Shown here piece after piece: positions 1-13,851 of a stretch of DNA of 48,558 bases (position 1 is the stretch's first letter; every line of letters starts with the position of its first letter). The translations under genes and the position numbers were made by a program. The notes below the pieces were generated by a model, which saw only the letters and a program-made list of their open reading frames with translations, made no database searches and had not been told where the DNA came from. This stretch comes from Saccoglossus kowalevskii. Taxonomy: Eukaryota; Hemichordata; Enteropneusta; Harrimaniidae. The stretch covers positions 1 to 48,558 of the forward strand of contig NW_003126566.1 in assembly GCF_000003605.2 (NCBI RefSeq). The letters run 5' to 3'.

Positions 1-782
1 TCTCATAAGCTGATGTATGTACCAATGATACATTCCCACTCATCAACTGATCATTTACAACTCACTCTCATAAGCTGATGTATGTACCAGTGATACATTT
101 CTATACTCATCAACTGATCATTTACAACTCACTCTTATAAGCTGATGTATGTACCAGAGGTACATTCCCACTCATCAACTGATCATTTACAACTTACTCT
201 TATAAGCTGATGTATGTACCAGTGATACATTCCCACTCATCAACAGTTCATTTACAACTCACTCTTATAAGCTGATGTATGTACCAGTGATACAATCCCA
301 CTCATCAACTGATCATTTACAACTCACTCTTATAAGCTGATGTATGTACCAGTGATACATTCCCACTCATCGACTGATCATTTGCAACTCACTCTTATAA
401 GCTGATGTATGTACCAGTGATACAATCCCACTCACCAACTGATCATTTACAACTCACTCTTATAAGCTGATGTATGTACCAGTGATACATTCCCACTCAT
501 CAACTGATCATTTACAACTCACTCTTATAAGCTGATGTATGTACCAGTGATACATTCCCACTCATCAACAGTTCATTTACAACTCACTCTTATAAGCTGA
601 TGTAAGTACCAGTGATACAATCCCACTCATCAACAGTTCATGTACAACTCACTCTTATAAGCTGATGTATGTACCAGTGATACATTCCCACTCATCAACT
701 GATCATTTACAACTCACTCTTATAAGCTGATGTATGTACCAGTGATACAATCCCACTCATCAACTGATCATTTACAACTCAC
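1..782. repeat. B-type monomers, left edge
   Basis: Twelve monomers, nearly all GCTGATG type, 65 bp, alternating CATTCCC and CAATCCC. The first 465 bp are an exact copy of 36456-36920. The second monomer (66-132) is 67 bp, and the third (133-197) carries the GTACCAGAGGTAC palindrome variant. From 783 the AACTGATG type appears and the array passes into A-type without a sharp break. Confidence 0.85.
149..165. other. Perfect short hairpin variant (7-bp arms, 3-nt loop)
   Basis: In this monomer AGTGATAC has become AGAGGTAC, giving ATGTACC-AGA-GGTACAT, a perfect inverted repeat. The ordinary monomer has only ATGTAT/ATACAT with a 9-nt loop. The same variant recurs at 36604-36620, inside the exact copy of this region. 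Related forms are at 40811-40827 and 46781-46797 (6-bp arms, 5-nt loop) and at 44396-44410 (6-bp arms). Whether it extrudes or binds anything is unknown. Confidence 0.7.
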
Positions 783-2099
783 TCTTATAAACTGATGTAT
801 GTACCAGTGATACATCCCACTCATCAACTGATCATTTACAACTCACTCTTATAACGTGATGTATGTACCAGTGATACATTCCCACTAATCAACTGATCAT
901 TTACAACTCACTCTTATAAATTGATGTATGTACCATTGATACATTCCCACTCATCAACTGATCATTTACAACTCACTCTTATAAACTGATGTATGTACCA
1001 GTGATACATTCCCACTCATCAACTGATCATTTACAACTCACTATTATAAACTGATGTATGTACCAGTGATACATTCCCAATCATCAACTGATCATTTACA
1101 ACTCACTCTTATAAGCAGATGTATGTACCAGTGATACATTCCTACTCATCAACAGTTCATTTACAACTCACTCTTATAAGCTGGTGTATGTACCAGTGAT
1201 ACATTCCCACTCATCAACAGTTCATTTACAACTCACTCTTATAACCTGATGTATGTACCAGTGATACATTCCTATACTCATCAACTGATCATTTACAACT
1301 CACTCTTATAACCTGATGCATGTACCAGTGATACATCCCCACTCATCAACAGTTCATTTACAACTCACTCTTATAACCTGATGTATGTACCAGTGATACA
1401 TTCCTATACTCATCAACTGATCATTTACAACTCACTCTTATAAGCTGATGTATGTACCAGTGATACATTCCCACTCATCAAGAGTTCATTTACAACTCAC
1501 TCTTATAACCTGATGTATGTACCAGTGATACATTCCTATACTCATCAACAGTTCATTTAAAACTCACTCTTATAAGCTGGTGTATGTACCAGTGATACAT
1601 TCCCACTCATCAACAGTTCATTTACAACTCACTCTTATAACCTGATGTATGTACCAGTGATACATTCCTATACTCATCAACAGTTCATTTACAACTCACT
1701 CTTATAAGCTGATTTATGTACCAGTGACACATTCCCACTCATCAACAGTTCATTTACAACTCACTCTTATAACCTGATGTATGTACCAGTGATACATTCC
1801 TATACTCATCAACAGTTCATTTACAACTCACTCTTATAAGCTGATTTATGTACCAGTGATACATTCCCACTCATCAACAGTTCATTTACAACTCACTCTT
1901 ATAACCTGATGTATGTACCAGTGATACATTCCTATACTCATCAACAGTTCATTTACAACTCACTCTTATAAGCTGATTTATGTACCAGTGATACATTCCC
2001 ACTCATCAACAGTTCATTTACAACTCACTCTTATAAGCTGGTGTATGTACCAGTGATACATTCCTATACTCATCAACAGTTCATTTACAACTCACTCTT

Positions 2100-3120
2100 A
2101 TAAGCTGATTTATGTACCAGTGATACATTCCTTTACTCATCAACAGTTCATTTACAACTCACTCTTATAAGCTGGTGTATGTACCAGTGATACATTCCCA
2201 CTCATCAACAGTTCATTTACAACTCACTCTTATAAGCTGATGTATGTACCAGTGATACATTCCTATACTCATCAACAGTTCATTTACAACTCACTCTTAT
2301 AAGCTGATTTATGTACCAGTGATACATTCCCACTCATCAACAGTTCATTTACAACTCACTCTTATAACCTGATGTATGTACCAGTGATACATTGCTATAC
2401 TCATCAACAGTTCATTTACAACTCACTCTTATAAGCTGATTTATGTACCAGTGATACATTCCCACTAATCAACAGTTCATTTACAACTCACTCTTATAAG
2501 CTGATGTATGTACCAGTGATACAATCCCACTCATCAACAGTTCATTTACAACTCACTCTTATAAGCTGATATATGTACCAGTGATACATTCCTTTACTCA
2601 TCAACAGTTCATTTACAACTCACTCTTATAAGCTGATGTATGTACCAGTGATACATTCCCACTCATCAACAGTTCATTTACAACTCACTGTTATAAGCTG
2701 ATGTACTTACCAGTGATACAATCCCACTCATCAACAGTTCATTTACAACTCACTCTTATAAGCTGATTTATGTACCAGTGATACATTCCTTTACTCATCA
2801 ACAGTTCATTTACAACTCACTCTTATAAGCTGGTGTATGTACCAGTGATACATTCCCACTCAACAACAGTTCATTTACAACTCACTCTTATAACCTGATG
2901 TATGTACCAGTGATACATTCCCACTCATCAACTGATCATTTACAACTCACTCTTATAAGCTGATGTATGTACCAGTGATACATTCCTATACTCATCAACA
3001 GTTCATTTACAACTCACTCTTATAAGCTGATTTATGTACCAGTGATACATTCCCACTCATCAACTGATCATTTACAACTCACTCTTATAACCTGTTGTAT
3101 GTACCAGTGATACATTCCCA
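2100..3120. repeat. 1775-bp offset duplication, copy 1
   Basis: Matches 3875-4895 at an offset of 1775 bp (27 monomers, ten of them 67 bp) and about 10835-11856 at a further 6960-6961 bp. Shared private markers are CCCACTAATC (2461, 4236, 11196), GTACTTACC (2703, 4478, 11439) and CTCAACAACAG (2859, 4634, 11595). The match between this copy and the one at 10.8 kb continues past 3120 through an ACCTGTTG/CAGATC pair, so these two are closer to each other there than to the middle copy. Confidence 0.85.
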
Positions 3121-3874
3121 CTCATCAACAGATCATTTACAACTCACTCTTATAAGCTGATTTATGTACCAGTGATACATTCCTTTACTCATCAACAGTT
3201 CATTTACAACTCACTCTTATAACCTGATGTATGTACCAGTGATACATTCCCACTCATCAACAGTTCATTTACAACTCACTCTTATAAGCTGATTTATGTA
3301 CCAGTGATACATTCCCACTCATCAACAGTTCATTTACAACTCACTCTTATAACCTGATGTATGTACCAGTGATACATTCCTATACTCATCAACTGATCAT
3401 TTACAACTCACTCTTATAAGCTGATGTATGTACCAGTGATACATTCCCACTCATCAACAGTTCATTTACAACTCACTCTTATAAGCTGGTGTATGTACCA
3501 GTGATACATTCCTATACTCATCAACAGTTCATTTACAACTCACTCTTATAAGCTGATTTATGTACCAGTGATACATTCCCACTCATCAACAGTTCATTTA
3601 CAACTCACTCTTATAACCTGATGTATGTACCAGTGATACATTCCTATACTCATCAACAGTTCAATTACAACTCACTCTTATAAGCTGATTTATGTACCAG
3701 TGATACATTCCCACTCATCAACAGTTCATTTACAACTCACTCTTATAAGCTGATGTATGTACCAGTGATACAATCCCACTCATCAACAGTTCATTTACAA
3801 CTCACTCTTGTAAGCTGATGTATGTACCAGTGATACATTCCCACTCATCAACAGTTCATTTACAACTCACTCTT

Positions 3875-4895
3875 ATAAGCTGATTTATGTACCAGTGATA
3901 CATTCCTTTACTCATCAACAGTTCATTTACAACTCACTCTTATAAGCTGGTGTATGTACCAGTGATACATTCCCACTCATCAACAGTTCATTTACAACTC
4001 ACTCTTATAAGCTGATGTATGTACCAGTGATACATTCCTATACTCATCAACAGTTCATTTACAACTCACTCTTATAAGCTGATTTATGTACCAGTGATAC
4101 ATTCCCACTCATCAACAGTTCATTTACAACTCACTCTTATAACCTGATGTATGTACCAGTGATACATTCCTATACTCATCAACAGTTCATTTACAACTCA
4201 CTCTTATAAGCTGATTTATGTACCAGTGATACATTCCCACTAATCAACAGTTCATTTACAACTCACTCTTATAAGCTGATGTATGTACCAGTGATACAAT
4301 CCCACTCATCAACAGTTCATTTACAACTCACTCTTATAAGCTGATTTATGTACCAGTGATACATTCCTTTACTCATCAACAGTTCATTTACAACTCACTC
4401 TTATAAGCTGATGTATGTACCAGTGATACATTCCCACTCATCAACAGTTCATTTACAACTCACTGTTATAAGCTGATGTACTTACCAGTGATACAATCCC
4501 ACTCATCAACAGTTCATTTACAACTCACCCTTATAAGCTGATTTATGTACCAGTGATACATTCCTTTACTCATCAACAGTTCATTTACAACTCACTCTTA
4601 TAAGCTGGTGTATGTACCAGTGATACATTCCCACTCAACAACAGTTCATTTACAACTCACTCTTATAACCTGATGTATGTACCAGTGATACATTCCCACT
4701 CATCAACTGATCATTTACAACTCACTCTTATAAGCTGATGTATGTACCAGTGATACATTCCTATACTCATCAACAGTTCATTTACAACTCACTCTTATAA
4801 GCTGATTTATGTACCAGTGATACATTCCCACTCATCAACTGATCATTTACAACTCACTCTTATAACCTGTTGTATGTACCAGTGATACATTCCCA
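3875..4895. repeat. 1775-bp offset duplication, copy 2
   Basis: Middle copy of the block at 2100-3120. It carries CCCACTAATC at 4236, GTACTTACC at 4478 and CTCAACAACAG at 4634. After about 4895 it continues AACTGGTG/CAATCCC instead of the GCTGATTT/CCTTTACT order of the other copies. That continuation is shared with 7222 and 15825. Confidence 0.82.
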
Positions 4896-5184
4896 CTCAT
4901 CAACTGATCATTTACAACTCACTCTTATAAACTGGTGTATGTACCAGTGATACAATCCCACTCATCAACTGATCATTTACAACTCACTCTTATAACCTGA
5001 TGTATGTACCAGTGATACATGTCCACTCATCAACTGATCATTTACAACTCACTCTTATAAACTGATGTATGTTCCAGTGATACATTCCCACTCATCAACT
5101 GATCATTTAAAACTCACTCTTATAAACTGATGTATGTACCAGTGATACATTCCCACTCATCAACAGATCATTTACAACTCACTT

Positions 5185-7481
5185 TAATAGGCTGATGTAT
5201 GTACCAGTGATACATTCCCAATCATCAACTGATCATTTACAACTCACTCTTATAAGCAGATGTATGTACCAGTGATACATTCCTACTCATCAACAGTTCA
5301 TTTACAGCTCACTCTTATAAGCTGGTGTATGTACCAGTGATACATTCCCACTCATCAACAGTTCATTTACAACTCACTCTTATAACCTGATGTATGTACC
5401 AGTGATACATTCCTATACTCATCAACAGTTCATTTACAACTCACTCTTATAAGCTGATTTATGTACCAGTGATACATTCCCACTCATCAACAGTTCATTT
5501 ACAACTCACTGTTATAAACTGATGTACTTACCAGTGATACAATCCCACTCATCAACAGTTCATTTACAACTCACTCTTATAAGCTGATTTATGTACCAGT
5601 GATACATTCCTTTACTCATCAACAGTTCATTTACAACTCACTCTTATAAGCTGGTGTATGTACCAGTGATACATTCCCACTCATCAACAGTTCATTTACA
5701 ACTCACTCTTATAAGCTGATGTATGTACCAGTGATACATTCCTATACTCATCAACAGTTCATTTACAACTCACTCTTATAAGCTGATTTATGTACCAGTG
5801 ATACATTCCCACTCATCATCAGTTCATTTACAACTCACTCTTATAACCTGATGTATGTACCAGTGATACATTCCTATACTCATCAACAGTTCATTTACAA
5901 CTCACTCTTATAAGCTGATGTATGTACCAGTGATACAATCCCACTCATCAACAGTTCATTTACAACTCACTCTTATAAGCTGATTTATGTACCAGTGATA
6001 CATTCCTTTACTCATCAACAGTTCATTTACAACTCACTCTTATAAGCTGATGTATGTACCAGTGATACATTCCCACTCATCAACAGTTCATTTACAACTC
6101 ACTGTTATAAGCTGATGTACTTACCAGTGATACAATCCCACTCATCAACAGTTCATTTACAACTCACTCTTATAAGCTGATTTATGTACCAGTGATACAT
6201 TCCTTTACTCATCAACAGTTCATTTACAACTCACTCTTATAAGCTGGTGTATGTACCAGTGATACATTCCCACTCATCAACAGTTCATTTACAACTCACT
6301 CTTATAACCTGATGTATGTACCAGTGATACATTCCTATACTCATCAACAGTTCATTTACAACTCACTCTTATAAGCTGATTTATGTACCAGTGATACATT
6401 CCCACTCATCAACAGTTCATTTACAACTCACTCTTATAACCTGATGTATGTACCAGTGATACATTCCTATACTCATCAACAGTTCATTTACAACTCACTC
6501 TTATAAGCTGATTTATGTACCAGTGATACATTCCCACTCATCAACAGTTCATTTACAACTCACTCTTATAAGCTGATGTATGTACCAGTGATACAATCCC
6601 ACTCATCAACAGTTCATTTACAACTCACTCTTATAAGCTGATTTATGTACCAGTGATACATTCCTTTACTCATCAACAGTTCATTTACAACTCACTCTTA
6701 TAAGCTGATGTATGTACCAGTGATACATTCCCACTCATCAACAGTTCATTTACAACTCACTGTTATAAGCTGATGTACTTACCAGTGATACAATCCCACT
6801 CATCAACAGTTCATTTACAACTCACTCTTATAAGCTGATTTATGTACCAGTGATACATTCCTTTACTCATCAACAGTTCATTTACAACTCACTCTTATAA
6901 GCTGGTGTATGTACCAGTGATACATTCCCACTCAACAACAGTTCATTTACAACTCACTCTTATAACCTGATGTATGTACCAGTGATACATTCCCTCTCAT
7001 CAACTGATCATTTACAACTCACTCTTATAAGCTGATGTATGTACCAGTGATACATTCCTATACTCATCAACAGTTCATTTACAACTCACTCTTATAAGCT
7101 GATTTATGTACCAGTGATACATTCCCACTCATCAACTGATCATTTACAACTCACTCTTATAACCTGTTGTATGTACCAGTGATACATTCCCACTCATCAA
7201 CTGATCATTTACAACTCACTCTTATAAACTGGTGTATGTACCAGTGATACAATCCCACTCATCAACTGATCATTTACAACTCACTCTTATAACCTGATGT
7301 ATGTACCAGTGATACATTCCCACTCATCAACTGATCATTTACAACTCACTCTTATAAACTGATGTATGTACCAGTGATACATTCCCACTCATCAACTGAT
7401 CATTTACAACTCACTCTTATAAACTGACGTATGTACCAGTGATACATTCCCACTCATCAACAGATCATTTACAACTCACTT
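5185..7481. repeat. Higher-order unit, 2297 bp (35 monomers)
   Basis: Bounded by the diagnostic TTTAATAGGCTG monomer at 5185 and 7482. Three independent marker pairs give the same 2297-bp offset: GTACTTACC 4478/6775, CTCAACAACAG 4634/6931, TAATAGG 5185/7482. Eleven of the 35 monomers are 67 bp. The unit starts with TAATAGG, then GCAGATG/CCTACTC, and ends with a run of ACCTG and AACTG monomers. It holds three GTACTTACC monomers (5524, 6117, 6775), the last two 658 bp apart, a nested 10-monomer repeat. Confidence 0.85.
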
Positions 7482-9847
7482 TAATAGGCTGATGTATGTA
7501 CCAGTGATACATTCCCAATCATCAACTGATCATTTACAACTCACTCTTATAAGCAGATGTATGTACCAGTGATACATTCCTACTCATCAACAGTTCATTT
7601 ACAACTCACTCTTATAAGCTGGTGTATGTACCAGTGATACATTCCCACTCATCAACAGTTCATTTACAACTCACTCTTATAACCTGATGTATGTACCAGT
7701 GATACATTCCTATACTCATCAACTGATCATTTACAACTCACTCTTATAAGCTGATGTATGTACCAGTGATACATTCCCACTCATCAAGAGTTCATTTACA
7801 ACTCACTCTTATAACCTGATGTATGTACCAGTGATACATTCCTATACTCATCAACAGTTCATTTACAACTCACTCTTATAAGCTGGTGTATGTACCAGTG
7901 ATACATTCCCACTCATCAACAGTTCATTTACAACTCACTCTTATAACCTGATGTATGTACCAGTGATACATTCCTATACTCATCAACAGTTCATTTACAA
8001 CTCACTCTTATAAGCTGATTTATGTACCAGTGATACATTCCCACTCATCAACAGTTCATTTACAACTCACTCTTGTAACCTGATGTATGTACCAGTGATA
8101 CATTCCTATACTCATCAACAGTTCATTTACAACTCACTCTTATAAGCTGATTTATGTACCAGTGATACATTCCCACTCATCAACAGTTCATTTACAACTC
8201 ACTCTTATAAGCTGATGTATGTACCAGTGATACAATCCCACTCATCAACAGTTCATTTACAACTCACTCTTATAAGCTGATTTATGTACCAGTGATACAT
8301 TCCTTTACTCATCAACAGTTCATTTACAACTCACTCTTATAAGCTGATGTATGTACCAGTGATACATTCCCACTCATCAACAGTTCATTTACAACTCACT
8401 CTTATAACCTGATGTATGTACCAGTGATACATTCCTATACTCATCAACAGTTCATTTACAACTCACTCTTATAAGCTGATTTATGTACCAGTGATACATT
8501 CCCACTCATCAACAGTTCATTTACAACCTTCTCTTATAACCTGATGTATGTACCAGTGATACATTCCTATACTCATCAACAGTTCATTTACAACTCACTC
8601 TTATAAGCTGATTTATGTACCAGTGATACATTCCCACTCATCAACAGTTCATTTACAACTCACTCTTATAAGCTGATGTATGTACCAGTGATACAATCCC
8701 ACTCATCAACAGTTCATTTACAACTCACTCTTATAAGCTGATTTATGTACCAGTGATACATTCCTTTACTCATCAACAGTTCATTTACAACTCACTCTTA
8801 TAAGCTGATGTATGTACCAGTGATACATTCCCACTCATCAACAGTTCATTTACAACTCACTGTTATAAGCTGATGTACTTACCAGTGATACAATCCCACT
8901 CATCAACAGTTCATTTACAACTCACTCTTATAAGCTGATTTATGTACCAGTGATACATTCCTTTACTCATCAACAGTTCATTTACAACTCACTCTTATAA
9001 GCTGGTGTATGTACCAGTGATACATTCCCACTCATCAACAGTTCATTTACAACTCACTCTTATAACCTGATGTATGTACCAGTGATACATTCCTATACTC
9101 ATCAACAGTTCATTTACAACTCACTCTTATAAGCTGATTTATGTACCAGTGATACATTCCCACTCATCAACAGTTCATTTACAACTCACTCTTATAACCT
9201 GATGTATGTACCAGTGATACATTCCTATACTCATCAACAGTTCAATTACAACTCACCCTTATAAGCTGATTTATGTACCAGTGATACATTCCCACTCATC
9301 AACAGTTCTTTTACAACTCACTCTTATAACCTGATGTATGTACCAGTGATACATTCCTATACTCATCAACAGTTCATTTACAACTCACTCTTATAAGCTG
9401 ATTTATGTACCAGTGATACATTCCCACTCATCAACAGTTCATTTACAACTCACTCTTATAAGCTGATGTATGTACCAGTGATACAATCCCACTCATCAAC
9501 AGATCATTTACAACTCACTCTTATAAGCTGATTTATGTACCAGTGATACATTCCTTTACTCATCAACAGTTCATTTACAACTCACTCTTATAACCTGATG
9601 TATGTACCAGTGATACATTCCCACTCATCAACAGTTCATTTACAACTCACTCTTATAACCTGATGTATGTACCAGTGATACATTCCCACTCATCAACTGA
9701 TCATTTACAACTCACTCTTATAAACTGATGTATGTACCAGTGATACATTCCCACTCATCAACTGATCATTTACAACTCACTCTTATAAACTGATGTATGT
9801 ACCAGTGATACATTCCCACTCATCAACAGATCATTTACAACTCACTT
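7482..9847. repeat. Higher-order unit, 2366 bp (36 monomers)
   Basis: Next unit between TAATAGG markers. It opens with the same order as its neighbour (CCCAATC, GCAGATG/CCTACTC, GCTGGTG) but then has an ACCTG/CTGATC and a CAAGAGTTC monomer absent from the previous unit. Its tail from about 9195 is the likely source of the island at 37.7 kb. Only one GTACTTACC monomer is present (8875). Confidence 0.82.
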
Positions 9848-10440
9848 TAATAGGCTGATGTATGTACCAGTGATACATTCCCAATCATCAACTGATCATT
9901 TACAACTCACTCTTATAAGCAGATGTATGTACCAGTGATACATTCCTACTCATCAACAGTTCATTTATAACTCACTCTTATAAGCTGGTGTATGTACCAG
10001 TGATACATTCCCACTCATCAAGAGTTCATTTACAACTCACTCTTATAACCTGATGTATGTACCAGTGATACATTCCTATACTCATCAACTGATCATTTAC
10101 AACTCACTCTTATAAGCTGATGTATGTACCAGTGATACATTCCCACTCATCAAGAGTTCATTTACAACTCACTCTTATAACCTGATGTATGTACCAGTGA
10201 TACATTCCTATACTCATCAACAGTTCATTTACAACTCACTCTTATAAGCTGGTGTATGTACCAGTGATACATTCCCACTCATCAACAGTTCATTTACAAC
10301 TCACTCTTATAACCTGATGTATGTACCAGTGATACATTCCTATACTCATCAACAGTTCATTTACAACTCACTCTTATAAGCTGATTTATGTACCAGTGAT
10401 ACATTCCCACTCATCAACAGTTCATTTACAACTCACTCTT
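9195..10440. repeat. Source-like copy of the 37.7 kb island
   Basis: Monomer order matches 37741-38985 at a constant offset of 28546 bp. Anchors are TAATAGG 9848/38394, TTATAACTC 9965/38511, and the CAAGAGTTC monomer after it. Differences include CAATTAC and CACCC near 9245, present only here, GCTGGTG against GCTGATTT near 10246/38792, and CAAGAG against CAACAG near 38698. Confidence 0.85.
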
Positions 10441-12736
10441 ATAACCTGATGTATGTACCAGTGATACATTCCTATACTCATCAACAGTTCAATTACAACT
10501 CACCCTTATAAGCTGATTTATGTACCAGTGATACATTCCCACTCATCAACAGTTCATTTACAACTCACTCTTATAAGCTGATGTATGTACCAGTGATACA
10601 ATCCCACTCATCAACAGTTCATTTACAACTCACTCTTGTAAGCTGATTTATGTACCAGTGATACATTCCTTTACTCATCAACAGTTCATTTACAACTCAC
10701 TCTTATAAGCTGATGTATGTACCAGTGATACATTCCCACTCATCAACAGTTCATTTACAACTCACTGTTATAAACTGATGTACTTACCAGTGATACAATC
10801 CCACTCATCAACAGTTCATTTACAACTCACTCTTATAAGCTGATTTATGTACCAGTGATACATTCCTTTACTCATCAACAGTTCATTTACAACTCACTCT
10901 TATAAGCTGGTGTATGTACCAGTGATACATTCCCACTCATCAACAGTTCATTTACAACTCACTCTTATAAGCTGATGTATGTACCAGTGATACATTCCTA
11001 TACTCATCAACAGTTCATTTACAACTCACTCTTATAAGCTGATTTATGTACCAGTGATACATTCCCACTCATCAACAGTTCATTTACAACTCACTCTTAT
11101 AACCTGATGTATGTACCAGTGATACATTCCTATACTCATCAACAGTTCATTTACAACTCACTCTTATAAGCTGATTTATGTACCAGTGATACATTCCCAC
11201 TAATCAACAGTTCATTTACAACTCACTCTTATAAGCTGATGTATGTACCAGTGATACAATCCCACTCATCAACAGTTCATTTTACAACTCACTCTTATAA
11301 GCTGATTTATGTACCAGTGATACATTCCTTTACTCATCAACAGTTCATTTACAACTCACTCTTATAAGCTGATGTATGTACCAGTGATACATTCCCACTC
11401 ATCAACAGTTCATTTACAACTCACTGTTATAAGCTGATGTACTTACCAGTGATACAATCCCACTCATCAACAGTTCATTTACAACTCACTCTTATAAGCT
11501 GATTTATGTACCAGTGATACATTCCTTTACTCATCAACAGTTCATTTACAACTCACTCTTATAAGCTGGTGTATGTACCAGTGATACATTCCCACTCAAC
11601 AACAGTTCATTTACAACTCACTCTTATAACCTGATGTATGTACCAGTGATACATTCCCACTCATCAACTGATCATTTACAACTCACTCTTATAAGCTGAT
11701 GTATGTACCAGTGATACATTCCTATACTCATCAACAGTTCATTTACAACTCACTCTTATAAGCTGATTTATGTACCAGTGATACATTCCCACTCATCAAC
11801 TGATCATTTACAACTCACTCTTATAACCTGTTGTATGTACCAGTGATACATTCCCACTCATCAACAGATCATTTACAACTCACTCTTATAAGCTGATTTA
11901 TGTACCAGTGATACATTCCTTTACTCATCAACAGTTCATTTACAACTCACTCTTATAACCTGATGTATGTACCAGTGATACATTCCCACTCATCAACAGT
12001 TCATTTACAACTCACTCTTATAACCTGATGTATGTACCAGTGATACATTCCTATACTCATCAACAGTTCATTTACAACTCACTCTTATAAACTGATGTAT
12101 GTACCAGTGATACATTCCCACTCATCAACAGTTCATTTACAACTCACTCTTATAAGCTGATGTATGTACCAGTGATACATTCCCACTCATCAACAGTTCA
12201 TTTACAACTCACTCTTATAAGCTGATTTATGTACCAGTGATACATTCCTTTACTCATCAACAGTTCATTTACAACTCACTCTTATAAGCTGATGTATGTA
12301 CCAGTGATACATTCCCACTCATCAACAGTTCATTTACAACTCACTCTTATAACCTGATGTATGTACCAGTGATACATTCCCACTCATCAACTGATCATTT
12401 ACAACTCACTCTTATAACCTGATGTATGTACCAGTGATACATTCCCACTCATCAACTGATCATTTACAACTCACTCTTATAAACTGATGTATGTACCAGT
12501 GATACAATCCCACTCATCAACTGATCATTTACAACTCACTCTTATAACCTGATGTATGTACCAGTGATACATTTCCACTCATCAACTGATCATTTACAAC
12601 TCACTCTTATAAACTGATGTATGTACCAGTGATACATTCCCACTCATCAACTGATCATTTACAACTCACTCTTATAAACTGATGTATGTACCAGTGATAC
12701 ATTCCCACTCATCAGCAGATCATTTACAACTCACAT
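9848..12736. repeat. Higher-order unit, 2889 bp (44 monomers)
   Basis: Longest marker-to-marker unit. It includes two GTACTTACC monomers (10780, 11439; 659 bp apart) and the third copy of the 2100-3120 block. One extra T near 11281 (CATTTTACAAC) makes the spacing odd. Near its start it has the private variant TTATAACTC (9965), shared only with 38511. Confidence 0.8.
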
Positions 12737-13851
12737 TAATAGGCTGATGTATGTACCAGTGATACATTCCCAATCATCAACTGATCATTTACAACTCACT
12801 CTTATAAGCAGATGTATGTACCAGTGATACATTCCTACTCATCAAAAGTTCATTTACAACTCACTCTTATAAGCTGGTGTATGTACCAGTGATACATTCC
12901 CACTCATCAACTGATCATTTACAACTCACTCTTATAACCTGATGTATGTACCAGTGATACATTCCTATACTCATCAACTGATCATTTACAACTCACTCTT
13001 ATAAGCTGATGTATGTACCAGTGATACATTCCCACTCATCAAGAGTTCATTTACAACTCACTCTTATAACCTGATGTATGTACCAGTGATACATTCCTAT
13101 ACTCATCAACAGTTCATTTACAACTCACTCTTATAAGCTGGTGTATGTACCAGTGATACATTCCCACTCATCAACAGTTCATTTACAACTCACTCTTATA
13201 ACCTGATGTATGTACCAGTGATACATTCCTATACTCATCAACAGTTCATTTACAACTCACTCTTATAAGCTGATTTATGTACCAGTGATACATTCCCACT
13301 CATCAACAGTTCATTTACAACTCACTCTTATAACCTGATGTATGTACCAGTGATACATTCCTATACTCATCAACAGTTCATTTACAACTCACTCTTATAA
13401 GCTGATTTATGTACCAGTGATACATTCCCACTCATCAACAGTTCATTTACAACTCACTCTTATAAGCTGATGTATGTACCAGTGATACAATCCCACTCAT
13501 CAACAGATCATTTACAACTCACTCTTATAAGCTGATTTATGTACCAGTGATACATTCCTTTACTCATCAACAGTTCATTTACAACTCACTCTTATAAGCT
13601 GATGTATGTACCAGTGATACATTCCCACTCATCAACAGATCATTTACAACTCACTCTTATAACCTGATGTATGTACCAGTGATACATTCCCACTCATCAA
13701 CTGATCATTTACAACTCACTCTTATAAACTGATGTATGTACCAGTGATACATTCCCACTCATCAACTGATCATTTACAACTCACTCTTATAAACTGATGT
13801 ATGTACCAGTGATACATTCCCACTCATCAACAGATCATTTACAACTCACTT
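12737..13851. repeat. Short higher-order unit, 1115 bp (17 monomers)
   Basis: Bounded by TAATAGG at 12737 (mutated, CACATTAATAGG) and 13852. It keeps the first and last parts of the longer units but lacks the middle GTACTTACC and CAACAAC section, as expected from unequal exchange between out-of-register copies. Confidence 0.8.
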
